Shown here: one piece after another, positions 24,789 through 34,029 of the stretch
Layout of the letters: every line of letters starts with the position of its first letter
How positions within the stretch are numbered: the first letter of the stretch is position 1
NCBI GenBank assembly: GCA_963821755.1
Contig: CAWGEX010000003.1
Span: 1-64,000, forward strand
From: Bog-473 sp963821755
GTDB taxonomy: Bacteria; Actinomycetota; Acidimicrobiia; Acidimicrobiales; RAAP-2
Length of the DNA: 64,000 nucleotides
Reading direction: 5' to 3'
Position numbers and translations under genes: made by a program
The notes under the pieces: generated by a model
Seen by the model: only the letters and a program-made list of their open reading frames with translations
The model's database searches: none
What the model was told of the DNA's origin: nothing

Positions 24789-26165
24789 TCAGGGCGGGAC
24801 CCAGCGCCCCGTGCTCAGGCCGCGCGTGACGGCCAACAGCTGCCACTCGTCGGGCACGCCCTTCAAATTGTGCCGGCCGCGGTCGTCGAAGACGATGCCG
24901 GACCCGACCACCAGATCGCGCACCGTTCCGGTGGTCAGGACCTCGGAGGGGCCGGCCAACGCGCTGACCCGTGAGGCGATGTGCACGGCCAGTCCTCCGA
25001 TGTCGTCACCGCGCAACTCGATCTCGCCGGCGTGCAGTCCGGCCCGGATGGCCACGCCGACGTCCTCACCGGTCTGCGCCATGGCCAGGGCACACCGGAC
25101 GCCCTGGGCGGGGCTGGCGAAGCGGGCCAGGGTCCCGTCCCCGGTGTTCTTCACGTGGACGCCGTCGAAGCGGGCCAGGAGGCGTTGCACGTTGACGTCG
25201 AATTCGTCGAGCACGCCGCGCCACTGACGGTCTCCGGCGGCGGCGGCCCGGCTGGTCGAGTCGACGATGTCGGTGAACAGCACGGTGGCCAGGATGCGCT
25301 CGGTGGGATGGTCACTGCGCCGACCGGTGAGGAACTCCTCGATCTCGTCGACCACCGAGTCGAATTCACCGGCCCACAGGAGCAGGTCCGGCCCGGGGAC
25401 CTCGAGAAAGCGGGCGCCCACGATGTGGCGGCTCAGGTAGCGACCGTGCTCGACCAGGTTGGCGAAGGCGCCGGCCCGCGAGATGATCAGGGTGGGGCAT
25501 GAGATCTTCGGGAGCTCGGCCCGCAGGTCGGCCGAGAAGGTGACCACATTGAAGGCGATGGCCGTGGCCGGACTGGCGCCGCGTCGGGCGGCCCGGCCCC
25601 ACCACTCCCGGAATCCCACCCGGTGGGCCAGGCTGGGGACGAAGATGGCGATGTCCTGGGGCACCTCGGATTCGCTGGCCGGGCTCTCGACGTTGGCCGA
25701 GGCACCGGCGGTCAGATCCTCGGGGACCCCGAATTCGTAGTCCTCGGCCCGGCCGACCCGGGCGCTGCCGTTGATCAGCACCAGCGAGGTCACCCGCTCC
25801 GGGTGGTGTGCCGCCAGCCACATGGCGGCCATCGAACCGCCGGTCGGGCCGATGACGGCGGCCCGCTCGCAGCCGGCGTGGTCCAGGACGGCCAGGGCGT
25901 CCTCGGCCCAGCCGGCGATGGTGGGGGAGGTGCCGGCGGGGAGCGGATCGGAGAGGCCGAGGCCGAGGGCATCGAACCGGATCAACCGGCAGAACGAGGA
26001 CAGGAGCTCCTCGCAGCGCAACCAATTGGGCTCGTCGAACGTCTCGTCGATGGAGATCATCAGGCCATTGTTGAACTCGAGCACATCGATGGGGCCGGAT
26101 CCCCAGACCTGGTAGCCGATGTGTTGCCCGTCGCGCAGGGCGTACCGGGTCTCAGGTTGCGTCAT
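24789..26165 (-). CDS. Alpha/beta hydrolase fused to a class III adenylate/guanylate cyclase
   Basis: A 458-residue two-domain protein. Residues about 1-280 form an alpha/beta hydrolase fold (RFDALGLGLSDP; HHPERVTSLVLIN), and residues about 285-450 a class III cyclase catalytic domain: ATVLFTDIVDSTSR with the first metal Asp, HVKNTGDGTLARF with the Lys and second Asp, and GGLAVHIASRVSALAGP with the transition-state Arg. This fusion type is widespread in actinobacteria. The usual nucleophile elbow G-x-S-E-G-G is IGPTGGSMA here, with Thr at the serine place, so the hydrolase half may be a sensor only. Product would be cAMP or cGMP. Confidence 0.88.
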   Translation of the reverse strand: MTQPETRYALRDGQHIGYQVWGSGPIDVLEFNNGLMISIDETFDEPNWLRCEELLSSFCRLIRFDALGLGLSDPLPAGTSPTIAGWAEDALAVLDHAGCERAAVIGPTGGSMAAMWLAAHHPERVTSLVLINGSARVGRAEDYEFGVPEDLTAGASANVESPASESEVPQDIAIFVPSLAHRVGFREWWGRAARRGASPATAIAFNVVTFSADLRAELPKISCPTLIISRAGAFANLVEHGRYLSRHIVGARFLEVPGPDLLLWAGEFDSVVDEIEEFLTGRRSDHPTERILATVLFTDIVDSTSRAAAAGDRQWRGVLDEFDVNVQRLLARFDGVHVKNTGDGTLARFASPAQGVRCALAMAQTGEDVGVAIRAGLHAGEIELRGDDIGGLAVHIASRVSALAGPSEVLTTGTVRDLVVGSGIVFDDRGRHNLKGVPDEWQLLAVTRGLSTGRWVPP

Positions 26166-26186
26166 GGTGATGGCAGTTTGCCTGCG

Positions 26187-27911
26187 TCAGCGACTGCCTC
26201 GTACCAACCGCCCGGGGAGCTCCCCGGTCGCCTTCCCGCCCTCGAAGGTCACGGCGCCCTTCTTGATGGTGGCCACGTACCCGTCGGCCTTCTGCAGCAG
26301 GCGGCTGCCACCGGCCGGCAGGTCGGCCTGCACGTAGGGGCCGCCCAGCGAGAGGGCGTCGTAGTCGATCAGGTTGAGGTCACCCAGCGCGCCGGGTTCG
26401 ACCGTGCCCCGGTCCGTCATGCCGTAGAGGCGCGCCGTGTCGTGGGTCTGCTTCTTGACGATGTAGGGCAACGGCAAGGTGTCACCGCGGTGGCGGTCAC
26501 GGGTCCAGTGGGTGAGCATGAACGTCGGCATGGAGGCGTCGCAGATGGTCCCGGTGTGGGCGCCCCCGTCGGAGAGGCCGAGGGCGCCGCGCGGGTGCAG
26601 CAGCATCTGGCGCACGTGGTCGAGGTCGCCGGTGGCGTAGTTGAGGATGGGGATGTAGAGCAGCCCCTGCCCCTCGTGCTCGGCCATGACGTCGTAGGCC
26701 ACCTCGAGCGGGGTGCGACCGGAGGAGGCGGCCAGGCCGGCCAGCGACTTCTCGGGCCCCGGCTCGTAGTCGGGCGGGTCGCCGAGGACGAAGGTGCGGC
26801 CGTAGGCCTTCTCCATCGCCTCGGCCTGGGCCGGTGACGACGGATGCCATTCGGTGATGCGCCGACGGACCTCGGGATCGGCCAACGCGGCGGCGAACTC
26901 GGGCGCCGGCAGGCCCCGGGCGACGAGCGCCTGATAGTCCGGGATGTCGACCAGGAAGCAGAGGGTGGTGTGATGCCCGGACAGGATCCCGGTCGGGCGG
27001 CCGGCGATCTGCGGGTGGAGGCGGGCCCCCTCCTCGCAGGCTTCGAGGGAGGCGGCCAACTGGGCCCGCCACAGTTCCGGCTCGTCGTCCACCTGGAGGA
27101 GCACGTAGGTCACGGGGCGGTCGATCTTGGCCGAGAGCCGGCGCATCCAGTCGACTTCCTTGACGGCGTCGAGCAGGAGCTCGCCGGCCGAACCCACCGG
27201 CGCCAGCTCGAAGACGCCGGTGCCGGCCTCGGCCAGCGCGCTGCCGATGCCGAAGAGCTCGTCCTCGGCGGCATAGGTGCCCGGGACCGGCTCGCCGTCG
27301 ATGGCCCGGTGACCGATGGTGCGCGAGGTGGAGAACCCGAGTGCACCGGCCCGGATCGCCTCGAGCACGATGGCCCGCATGCCGTCGATCTCGGCCGGGT
27401 TGGCCGGCTCGTTGCGGGCGCCCCGCTCGCCCATCACGTAGGCGCGGACGGCGCCGTGGGGGACCTGGGTGCCGACGTCGACCGTCCAGTGCCGCCGCTC
27501 CAGCGCGTCGAGGTACTCGGGGAAGGTCTCCCATTCCCACTCGATCCCTTCGCTCAGGGCGGCCCCGGGGATGTCCTCGACGCCCTCCATGAGCCCGATG
27601 AGCCAGTCGTGGCGGTCCGGTCGGGCCGGGGCGAAGCCCACGCCACAGTTGCCCATGACCAGCGTGGTGACGCCGTGCCACGACGATGGCGCCAGCTCGG
27701 TGTCCCAGGTGGCCTGCCCGTCGTAGTGGGTGTGGATGTCCACCCATCCGGGCGTGACCAGGAGTCCGTCGGCCTCGATGGTCCGGGTGGCCGAAGCCGT
27801 CAGGCCCCCGACATCGGAGATCACCCCGTCGTCGATGGCCACGTCGGCGGTCCTCGGCTCGGCGCCGGTGCCGTCGACCAGCGTCCCACCCCGAACGATC
27901 AGTTCATGCAT
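26187..27911 (-). CDS. N-acyl-D-amino-acid deacylase family amidohydrolase
   Basis: A 574-residue amidohydrolase of the D-aminoacylase group, which removes acyl groups from N-acyl-D-amino acids or related imides using zinc. The HxH motif is in GWVDIHTHYDGQATWD (about residues 56-71), a metal Cys/His region is in VMGNCGVGFAPARP, and the late Asp is in LGLSDGGAHTGTICD. The C-terminal LNLIDYDAL and GRLVRG strands are family hallmarks. ATG 27911 is used. It is 21 bp upstream of the hydrolase-cyclase gene on the same strand, so an operon is possible. Confidence 0.88.
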   Translation of the reverse strand: MHELIVRGGTLVDGTGAEPRTADVAIDDGVISDVGGLTASATRTIEADGLLVTPGWVDIHTHYDGQATWDTELAPSSWHGVTTLVMGNCGVGFAPARPDRHDWLIGLMEGVEDIPGAALSEGIEWEWETFPEYLDALERRHWTVDVGTQVPHGAVRAYVMGERGARNEPANPAEIDGMRAIVLEAIRAGALGFSTSRTIGHRAIDGEPVPGTYAAEDELFGIGSALAEAGTGVFELAPVGSAGELLLDAVKEVDWMRRLSAKIDRPVTYVLLQVDDEPELWRAQLAASLEACEEGARLHPQIAGRPTGILSGHHTTLCFLVDIPDYQALVARGLPAPEFAAALADPEVRRRITEWHPSSPAQAEAMEKAYGRTFVLGDPPDYEPGPEKSLAGLAASSGRTPLEVAYDVMAEHEGQGLLYIPILNYATGDLDHVRQMLLHPRGALGLSDGGAHTGTICDASMPTFMLTHWTRDRHRGDTLPLPYIVKKQTHDTARLYGMTDRGTVEPGALGDLNLIDYDALSLGGPYVQADLPAGGSRLLQKADGYVATIKKGAVTFEGGKATGELPGRLVRGSR

Positions 27912-27962
27912 GCCTTGATGGTGACACGCCGGGCGTCAGCGCGCCCAGCGTGTCGTGGGCGG

Positions 27963-28118
27963 TCAGTCCTTTTTCTTGCCCAGGATGCGGTTCATCTTGG
28001 TCCCGCAGACGGGGCACAGGCCCTGAGCGGCCCGACGGCCGTTGGCCAGCTCCACTTCTTGTCCGTCGAATTCCCGCTTCTCGCGGCATTTGACGCAGTA
28101 ACCCTCATAGTTCGCCAT
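27963..28118 (-). CDS. DUF5679 small zinc-ribbon protein
   Basis: A 51-residue protein from ATG 28118 with AGGAG 6 nt upstream. It matches the DUF5679 pattern: YEGYCVKCREKREF, ANGRRAAQGLCPVCGTKMNR and a Lys-rich end. Two CxxC pairs (CVKC, CPVC) bind zinc. The family is common in actinobacteria and its function is unknown. Divergent from the MPI-like gene at 28273. Confidence 0.9.
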   Translation of the reverse strand: MANYEGYCVKCREKREFDGQEVELANGRRAAQGLCPVCGTKMNRILGKKKD

Positions 28119-28272
28119 GACAACTCCTCTGGTCGGTGAGCCCCCTGGATGGTCGGTCCCATCGTGGGGTCCGAGTGGTTCGAAAGTTAGCGTCAGGCAC
28201 GAGGCAAGGGGGGGATGCTCGGGCCCGCCCGGGCGTGGGGCCGGTACGCTCAGGCACGCCGAAGGAGCGAAA

Positions 28273-29112
28273 ATGACCGCAGACCAGGGGTGGAGCGAGC
28301 GAGGGGCGGTGGCGACGGCCGCCCTGGCCGAGACCTGGACATCGTTGGCCGGGGTGGGGCTCGACCTGGGGCCCCAGGAGTGGGGCCGGCCCACCGCCTG
28401 CCCCGGCTGGAGTGTCCAGGACCAGTTCTCCCACCTGATCGGCATCGAGCGGATGTTGCTCGGGGAGGCGGCTCCCACCTGGAACGAGCCATTGGGCGAT
28501 CACGTCAAGAACGACCTGGCCGCCTCGCATGAGCCGTGGGTGGCCGTGCGCCGCTCGCTCGGCGGGGAAGCGGTGCGGGCCGAGTTCGTGGCGGTCACCA
28601 CCAGGCGGTTGGCTGCGCTGGCGGCCCGCACCGCCGAGGAGTGGGCCGTGGTCGGCTACAGCCCGGCCGGGGACGTGCCGTATGCGGAGTTCATGCGCCT
28701 CCGGGTCTTCGACTGCTGGGTGCACGAGCAGGACGTGCGCACGGCGCTGGGGCGGACCGGTGGGAGCGGGGGGCTGGCCTCGGCCATGGCGCTGGACCAG
28801 GTGCAGTCGGCCATGGGATTCGTCGTGGGCAAGAAGGCGGCCGCTCCCGAGGGCAGCGTCGTGTCCTTCGCCCTCACCGGCCCCCCGGGCGACGAGCGCC
28901 GCTTCACCCTGGCCATGGTGGACGGGAGGGCCAAGACGGTGGCCGAGGACGAGGCGCCCACGCTCACCGTGACGCTGTCGGCCCTCGACTTCATGCGGCT
29001 GGGATGTGGGCGGGTGACGGCGGCCCAGGTGGACGCCGCCGGTGGGTTGGGCGTGGCCGGGGACGCGGTCCTGGCCCAGGCCGTCGTCAATTCGATGAAC
29101 TTCATGTTCTGA
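28273..29112 (+). CDS. Maleylpyruvate isomerase family mycothiol-dependent enzyme
   Basis: A 279-residue protein of the same broad family as the one at 22387 but only distantly similar. The N-terminal DinB-like domain has CPGWSVQDQFSHLIGIERMLL (about residues 37-57) and RLRVFDCWVHEQDVRTALG (about 141-159), which supply the three metal histidines. The C-terminal part has the SCP2-like sheet (SFALTGPPGDERRFTLAMV). ATG 28273 follows GAAGGAG with a 5-nt spacer. Mycothiol is the usual cofactor; the substrate is unknown. Confidence 0.86.
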   Translation: MTADQGWSERGAVATAALAETWTSLAGVGLDLGPQEWGRPTACPGWSVQDQFSHLIGIERMLLGEAAPTWNEPLGDHVKNDLAASHEPWVAVRRSLGGEAVRAEFVAVTTRRLAALAARTAEEWAVVGYSPAGDVPYAEFMRLRVFDCWVHEQDVRTALGRTGGSGGLASAMALDQVQSAMGFVVGKKAAAPEGSVVSFALTGPPGDERRFTLAMVDGRAKTVAEDEAPTLTVTLSALDFMRLGCGRVTAAQVDAAGGLGVAGDAVLAQAVVNSMNFMF

Positions 29113-29159
29113 GGGCGATCTGGTCGGCGGCTCGGCGCGGGAGTGCCGGGGGCGACCAG

Positions 29160-29165
29160 TAGAGT
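29160..29165 (+). promoter_or_regulatory. -10 box upstream of tig
   Basis: TAGAGT lies 9 nt before GTG 29175 and 12 nt before ATG 29178; there is no ribosome binding site, so the tig message is probably leaderless or nearly so. Confidence 0.4.
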
Positions 29166-29177
29166 GTGCTGCTCGTG

Positions 29178-30522
29178 ATGCGTGCCACTGCCGAACCCCT
29201 GGAGGGAAACCTCGTCCGACTCAGCGTCGAGATCGACGAGCCGGAATTCGAGACCGCCCTCGGTGACGTCGTGAAGTCTCTGGCCAAGGAGATCCGCGTC
29301 CCGGGCTTCCGTCCCGGCAAGGTGCCCCGCAAGGTCCTCGAGGCGCGCATGGGTGGCGCCGGGGCACTGCGATCCGAGGCCCTGCGCGAGTCGCTGCCCG
29401 ACTTCTACGCCCGGGCCGTCGTGGACGCCGAAGTCGACCCCATCGCGGCGCCCGAGATCGACATCACGTCGGGGGAGGATGGCGGCGCGGTCAGCTTCGA
29501 CGCCGTGGTGCAGGTGCGGCCGCTGGTGTCCATTCCCGGCTACGACGGCCTGCACGTCACCGTGCCCGGACTGGCCGTGAGCGACGAGGACGTCGACCAG
29601 CAGGTCGACCGGCTGCGCGAGAACGACGCCGAGCTCGAAGCAGTGGGCCGGCCGGCGCAGGACGGGGACCTCGTCAGCATCGACCTGCACGGCACGGATC
29701 GCCAGCGACGCCGAAGTGGTCGGGGTCGACGACTACCTCTACGAGGTGGGCAGTGGCACCGTGGTGGCCGAGCTCGACGACCAGCTGCGCGGGGTCAAGA
29801 GCGGGGAGATCCTGGCCTTCACCGCGCCGGCGCCCACCACCGAGGAGCCGATCTCGTTCCGGGTCCTGGTCAAAGAGGTCAAGGTCAAGAAGTTGCCCGA
29901 CGTCACCGACGAGTGGGCGGCCGAGAGCTCGGAGTTCGAGACGGTGGACGAGCTGCGGGCCGACATCACCGAGCGCATCTCGCGGGTGAAGCTGGTGCAG
30001 ACGCAGATGGCCTACCGGGAGAAGACGATCGAGGCCCTGGCCGAGCTGGTCCCCGACGACGATGTGCCCGAGGTACTGGTCGACGCCGAGGTGAACGAGC
30101 GTTTGCACGACCTGCAGCACCGGCTGGAGGCCCAGAAGTTGGGCTTGGCCGACTACCTGCAGGCCACCGGCACCGGCCCGGACGACCTCCTGGCGTCGGT
30201 GCGCACCGACGCCCACCGGGCCGTCAAGGCCGACCTGGGCCTGCGCGCCCTGGCCGAGGCCGAGGAGCTGGTGGTGGGGGACGAGGACTTCGAGGCCGAG
30301 ATCGTGACCATGGCCGAGCGGATGGAGACCACACCCAAGGCCCTGCGGACCCAGCTCGACACGGCCGGCCGGACCGGCGCGGTACGCTCGGAACTACGAA
30401 AGGGCAAGGCCCTGCAGTGGCTCTTGGACCACGTCGAGCTCTTTGACGAAGAGGGCAACTCCATATCGAGAGACGACCTGAAGTTGGATGCGGCGAAGGA
30501 GAGCGAGGAAAGCGAGCAATGA
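29178..30522 (+). CDS. tig: Trigger factor, interrupted by a one-base frameshift
   Basis: The ribosome-associated chaperone and prolyl isomerase that binds nascent chains. The N-terminal ribosome-binding signature is intact (EIRVPGFRPGKVPRKVLEA, about residues 37-55), followed by the PPIase region and the C-terminal chaperone arms. The frame breaks at 29696-29697: removing one G changes HGTDRQRRR to HGTIASDAEVVGVDDYLYEVG and continues unbroken to TGA 30522, giving about 447 residues, the normal family length. The stop overlaps the clpP ATG (ATGA), the usual tig-clpP-clpX order. GTG 29175 is an alternative start. The break is probably a sequencing indel, since both sides are well conserved. 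Confidence 0.9.
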
Positions 30523-31169
30523 CGTACGGCCCCGAAGATCGGTACAGAGCGAACAACTACTACATACCCAGCGTGGTCGAGTCAACCAACCGGGGCGAGC
30601 GGTCGTACGACCTCTGGTCGAGGCTCCTGCGTGAGCGCATCATCTTCCTCGGTACCCCGGTGGACGACCACGTGGCCAACCTGGTCTGCGCGCAGATGCT
30701 CTTCTTGGAGTCCGAGGAGCCGGACAAGGACATCCACCTCTACATCAACTCGCCCGGGGGCGACATCACGGCGCTCTTCGCCATCTACGACACGCTCAAG
30801 TTCGTCAAGGCCGACGTGTCCACGTTCTGCTTCGGGCAGGCGGCGTCGGCGGCGGCCGTCCTGCTGGCGGCCGGGGCGAACGGCAAGCGCTTCGCCCTGC
30901 CCCACGCCCGCATCCTCCTGCACCAACCGTGGGGTGGTGTCGAGGGTCAGGCCAGCGACATCGAGCTGCAGGCGAAAGAGATCCTGCGCATGCGCGATCT
31001 GTTGACCGGGCTGCTGGCCGAGGACACCGGCCAGACGCAGGAGAAGGTGGCCAAGGACACCGATCGTGACTTCATCATGACGGCCGAAGAGGCCGTGACC
31101 TACGGCATCATCGACGAGGTCATCACGGCTCGCTCGCTGGCCGCGCTCGAAGCCATCGGCGCGGCATAG
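30519..31169 (+). CDS. clpP: ATP-dependent Clp protease proteolytic subunit
   Basis: A 216-residue serine protease that forms the double-heptamer chamber of ClpXP. The nucleophile Ser is in FCFGQAASAAAVLLAAG (about residues 103-119), the catalytic His in LPHARILLHQPWGG (about 128-141), and the Asp further on in KDTDRDFIMTAEEAV (about 177-191). ATG 30519 overlaps the tig stop, and clpX follows after 58 bp. Actinobacteria usually carry clpP1 and clpP2 in tandem; only one copy is present here, so a second would have to be elsewhere. Confidence 0.95.
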   Translation: MTYGPEDRYRANNYYIPSVVESTNRGERSYDLWSRLLRERIIFLGTPVDDHVANLVCAQMLFLESEEPDKDIHLYINSPGGDITALFAIYDTLKFVKADVSTFCFGQAASAAAVLLAAGANGKRFALPHARILLHQPWGGVEGQASDIELQAKEILRMRDLLTGLLAEDTGQTQEKVAKDTDRDFIMTAEEAVTYGIIDEVITARSLAALEAIGAA

Positions 31170-31227
31170 GCCGCTGAGCACGTAACGGCAACGGCAACGG
31201 CGAGATCGGTCGGGGAGAGGGGTACGG

Positions 31228-32502
31228 GTGGCGAAGTTCGGTGAGGGTGGCGACCTGGTCAAGTGCAGCTTCTGCGGCAAGACGCAGAAGCAGGTCAAGA
31301 AGCTGATCGCCGGGCCGGGCGTCTACATCTGCGACGAGTGCATCGACCTCTGCAACGACATCATCGCGGAGGAGCGAGACGAGACCACCGAGCTCAACTT
31401 CGAGGACCTGCCCAAGCCGAAGGAGATCTTCTCGTTCCTGAACGACTACGTGGTCGGCCAGGAGTATGCGAAGAAGATCCTGTCGGTGGCCGTGTACAAC
31501 CACTACAAGCGGGTGCAGGCCGGCCCGGTGCAGGACGACGGGGTCGAGCTGGCCAAGTCGAACATCTTGTTGTTGGGCCCGACCGGGTGCGGCAAGACGC
31601 TGCTGGCCCAGACCCTGGCCCGCATGCTCAACGTGCCGTTCGCCATTGCCGACGCCACCGCCCTGACCGAGGCCGGGTACGTCGGCGAGGACGTCGAGAA
31701 CATTCTGTTGAAGCTGATCCAGGCGGCGGACTACGACGTCAAGCGCGCCGAGACGGGCATCATCTACATCGACGAGATCGACAAGATCGCCCGCAAGAGC
31801 GAGAACCCCTCCATCACCCGCGACGTGTCGGGCGAGGGGGTGCAGCAGGCGCTGTTGAAGATCCTCGAGGGGACGACGGCGTCGGTGCCCCCGCAGGGCG
31901 GCCGCAAGCACCCGCACCAGGAATTCATCCAGATCGACACCACCAACATCCTGTTCATCTGCGGTGGGGCCTTCGCCGGCCTGGACAAGTTGATCGAAGG
32001 GCGGATCGGCAAGCGGGGCATCGGCTTCCGGGCCGAGGTGCAACAGCGCGACCGGGACGACGGCGAGGTCCTGCGGCACGTGCTGCCCGAGGACCTCATC
32101 AAGTTCGGGTTGATCCCCGAGTTCATCGGACGTCTGCCCGTGGTCAGCGCCGTCTCGCCGTTGTTCAAGGACGCGCTGGTGCAGATCCTGATCGAGCCCA
32201 AGAACGCCCTGACCCGCCAGTACGAGCGGGTCTTCGCGCTCGACAACGTCGAGCTGGAGTTCACGCCCGATGCGCTCGAAGCGGTGGCCGAGCAGGCCCT
32301 GCTGCGGGGCACCGGGGCCCGGGGCCTGCGCGCCATCCTCGAAGAGGTCCTCTTGGAAGTGATGTACGACCTCCCCAGTCGCACCGACGTGCAGAAGTGC
32401 GTGGTCGATCGGGCGGTGGTGCTGGACCGGGTGGCCCCCACGCTGGTCCCGGTCGGGGGGACCCCGGCCGCCAAGTCGCGCACCCGCCGCGCCGCCTCCT
32501 GA
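31228..32502 (+). CDS. clpX: Clp protease ATP-binding subunit ClpX
   Basis: A 424-residue AAA+ unfoldase that feeds substrates to ClpP. The N-terminal C4 zinc domain (CSFCGKTQKQVKKL; YICDECIDLC) binds adaptors and substrates, Walker A is GPTGCGKTLLAQ (about residues 117-128), Walker B is IIYIDEIDKIAR (about 177-188), and the ClpP-docking IGF-type loop region is RGIGFRAEVQ (about 264-273). GTG 31228 follows GGGGAGAGGGG. Downstream comes folC with no valS between, unlike many actinobacteria. Confidence 0.97.
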   Translation: MAKFGEGGDLVKCSFCGKTQKQVKKLIAGPGVYICDECIDLCNDIIAEERDETTELNFEDLPKPKEIFSFLNDYVVGQEYAKKILSVAVYNHYKRVQAGPVQDDGVELAKSNILLLGPTGCGKTLLAQTLARMLNVPFAIADATALTEAGYVGEDVENILLKLIQAADYDVKRAETGIIYIDEIDKIARKSENPSITRDVSGEGVQQALLKILEGTTASVPPQGGRKHPHQEFIQIDTTNILFICGGAFAGLDKLIEGRIGKRGIGFRAEVQQRDRDDGEVLRHVLPEDLIKFGLIPEFIGRLPVVSAVSPLFKDALVQILIEPKNALTRQYERVFALDNVELEFTPDALEAVAEQALLRGTGARGLRAILEEVLLEVMYDLPSRTDVQKCVVDRAVVLDRVAPTLVPVGGTPAAKSRTRRAAS

Positions 32503-32600
32503 TCCGTCGCTGACCGGCCGCTGAATCGTTGAATCGTCGCTCGCCCGTCCTGCCACCCGTACCGAAACCGTCCTGAACCGTTCCCGCCGGAGCCGCCGTA

Positions 32601-33968
32601 GTGCCCACTGACCTCGATGCCGCCTCCCGTCGCTTCACCACGCTGGCCGATGCCGTGGCCTGGTTGGACAGTCACATCGACTTCGAGTCGAGCATGCCCT
32701 CGCGTCGCGCCCTCCCCACCTTGGAGCGCATGCAGGCGTTGATGGCGGTGCTGGGTGACCCCCAGGAGTCCATCCCCTCGGTGCACGTCACCGGGACCAA
32801 CGGCAAGGGTTCGACCTCGGCCATGGTGACCGCGCTGCTGATGGCACAGGGGCTGAGCGTGGGGACCTTCACCAGCCCCAACCTGCACCGGGTCTCCGAG
32901 CGGCTGGCCCGCAACGCGGAGCCCATCGACGACGAATCGTTCCTCGAGGTCCTGGCCGAGCTGGCCTCGCTGGAGGTGCTGATCGGCGATCGCCCGACGC
33001 GATTCGAATTGTTGACGGCGGCGGCCCTCTCGTGGTTCGCGGCCGAGGCGGTCGACGCCATGGTGATCGAGGTGGGATTGGGCGGGACGTGGGACTGCAC
33101 CAACGTGGTGCACGGTGACGTGGCCGTCCTGACCAACTTCAGCTACGACCACACCGACGTGCTGGGACCGACGCTGGAGGGCATCGCCGAGGACAAGTCC
33201 GGGATCATCGAGGCCGGGAGCCACGTCGTGGTCGGGATGGCTCCGGCGGACCTCGTGTCCATCGTGGAGGCCCACGCGTCGAGCGTCGGCGCGGCGTCGG
33301 TCTGGGTGGCCGGCCGGGACTTCGGCTGTGAGTTCAACGACGTGGCCGTGGGTGGGCGCCTGGTCACGTTGACCACGCCCGGTGGCCGCTACCCCGATGT
33401 GCTGGTGCCCCTGCACGGGGCGCACCAGGGTCAGAACGCCGCCTGCGCGCTGGCCGCGGTCGAAGCGTTCTTCGGCCGCCCGCTCGACCCCGATGTGGTC
33501 GAGGCCGCCTTCGCGGCAGTGCGGGTGCCCGGACGACTCGAGGTGCTGGGACGTCACCCCCTCCTGCTGGTCGACGGCGCGCACAACGTGGCCGGCATGG
33601 CGGCGCTCGGGGCCTCGTTGTCCGAGGAGTTCTCGCTCTACGGGGACACGGTGGCGGTGGTGGGCATGCTCTCGGGCCGGGATCCCACGGCCATGCTGGC
33701 CGCGCTGGTTCCGGCCGGCGTCTCGACGGTGGTGGCGTGCGCCCCCGACTCGTCGCGGGCCATTCCGGCCGAGGACGTGGCCCTGGCGGCGCGCTCGCTC
33801 GGGCTGACGGCGCACGTGGAGCCCAATGTCCGCGCCGCGCTGGCGCTGGCCCGAGGCATGGTGGATGCGGACGGGCTGGTCGTGGTGGCCGGATCGCTCT
33901 ATGTGGTCGGCGATGCCCGGGCGGAAATCCTCTCCGAAGCCGTGCGCTGGGAGGACGCCGGGGGCTGA
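32601..33968 (+). CDS. folC: Bifunctional folylpolyglutamate synthase / dihydrofolate synthase
   Basis: A 455-residue Mur-ligase-fold enzyme that adds glutamate to dihydropteroate and to tetrahydrofolates. The ATP loop HVTGTNGKGSTSAMV (about residues 60-74) and the late substrate motif LLVDGAHNVAGM (about 321-332) are clear; EVGLGGTWDCTNVV (about 156-169) is the central FolC signature. GTG 32601 gives an N-terminal helix (AVAWLDSHIDFE) typical of the family. It follows clpX after about 100 bp and precedes ndk. Confidence 0.94.
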   Translation: MPTDLDAASRRFTTLADAVAWLDSHIDFESSMPSRRALPTLERMQALMAVLGDPQESIPSVHVTGTNGKGSTSAMVTALLMAQGLSVGTFTSPNLHRVSERLARNAEPIDDESFLEVLAELASLEVLIGDRPTRFELLTAAALSWFAAEAVDAMVIEVGLGGTWDCTNVVHGDVAVLTNFSYDHTDVLGPTLEGIAEDKSGIIEAGSHVVVGMAPADLVSIVEAHASSVGAASVWVAGRDFGCEFNDVAVGGRLVTLTTPGGRYPDVLVPLHGAHQGQNAACALAAVEAFFGRPLDPDVVEAAFAAVRVPGRLEVLGRHPLLLVDGAHNVAGMAALGASLSEEFSLYGDTVAVVGMLSGRDPTAMLAALVPAGVSTVVACAPDSSRAIPAEDVALAARSLGLTAHVEPNVRAALALARGMVDADGLVVVAGSLYVVGDARAEILSEAVRWEDAGG

Positions 33969-34014
33969 CCCCGGATGTCCGCCGGGGCTGCACTCCGGTT
34001 TTGGACGGTGCTGC

Positions 34015-34020
34015 TACTGT
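34015..34020 (+). promoter_or_regulatory. -10 box, leaderless start of ndk
   Basis: TACTGT lies 9 nt before GTG 34030; no ribosome binding site is present. Confidence 0.4.
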
Positions 34021-34029
34021 GCACCGCTC

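Noticed and set aside
23224..25227. 667-codon plus-strand frame over the DHA2 transporter and cyclase
   Set aside because: Arg/Pro/Gly-rich alternative frame without domains; the real proteins are in other frames.
31123..33815. Two long minus-strand frames opposite clpX and folC
   Set aside because: Antisense shadows of strongly conserved plus-strand genes.
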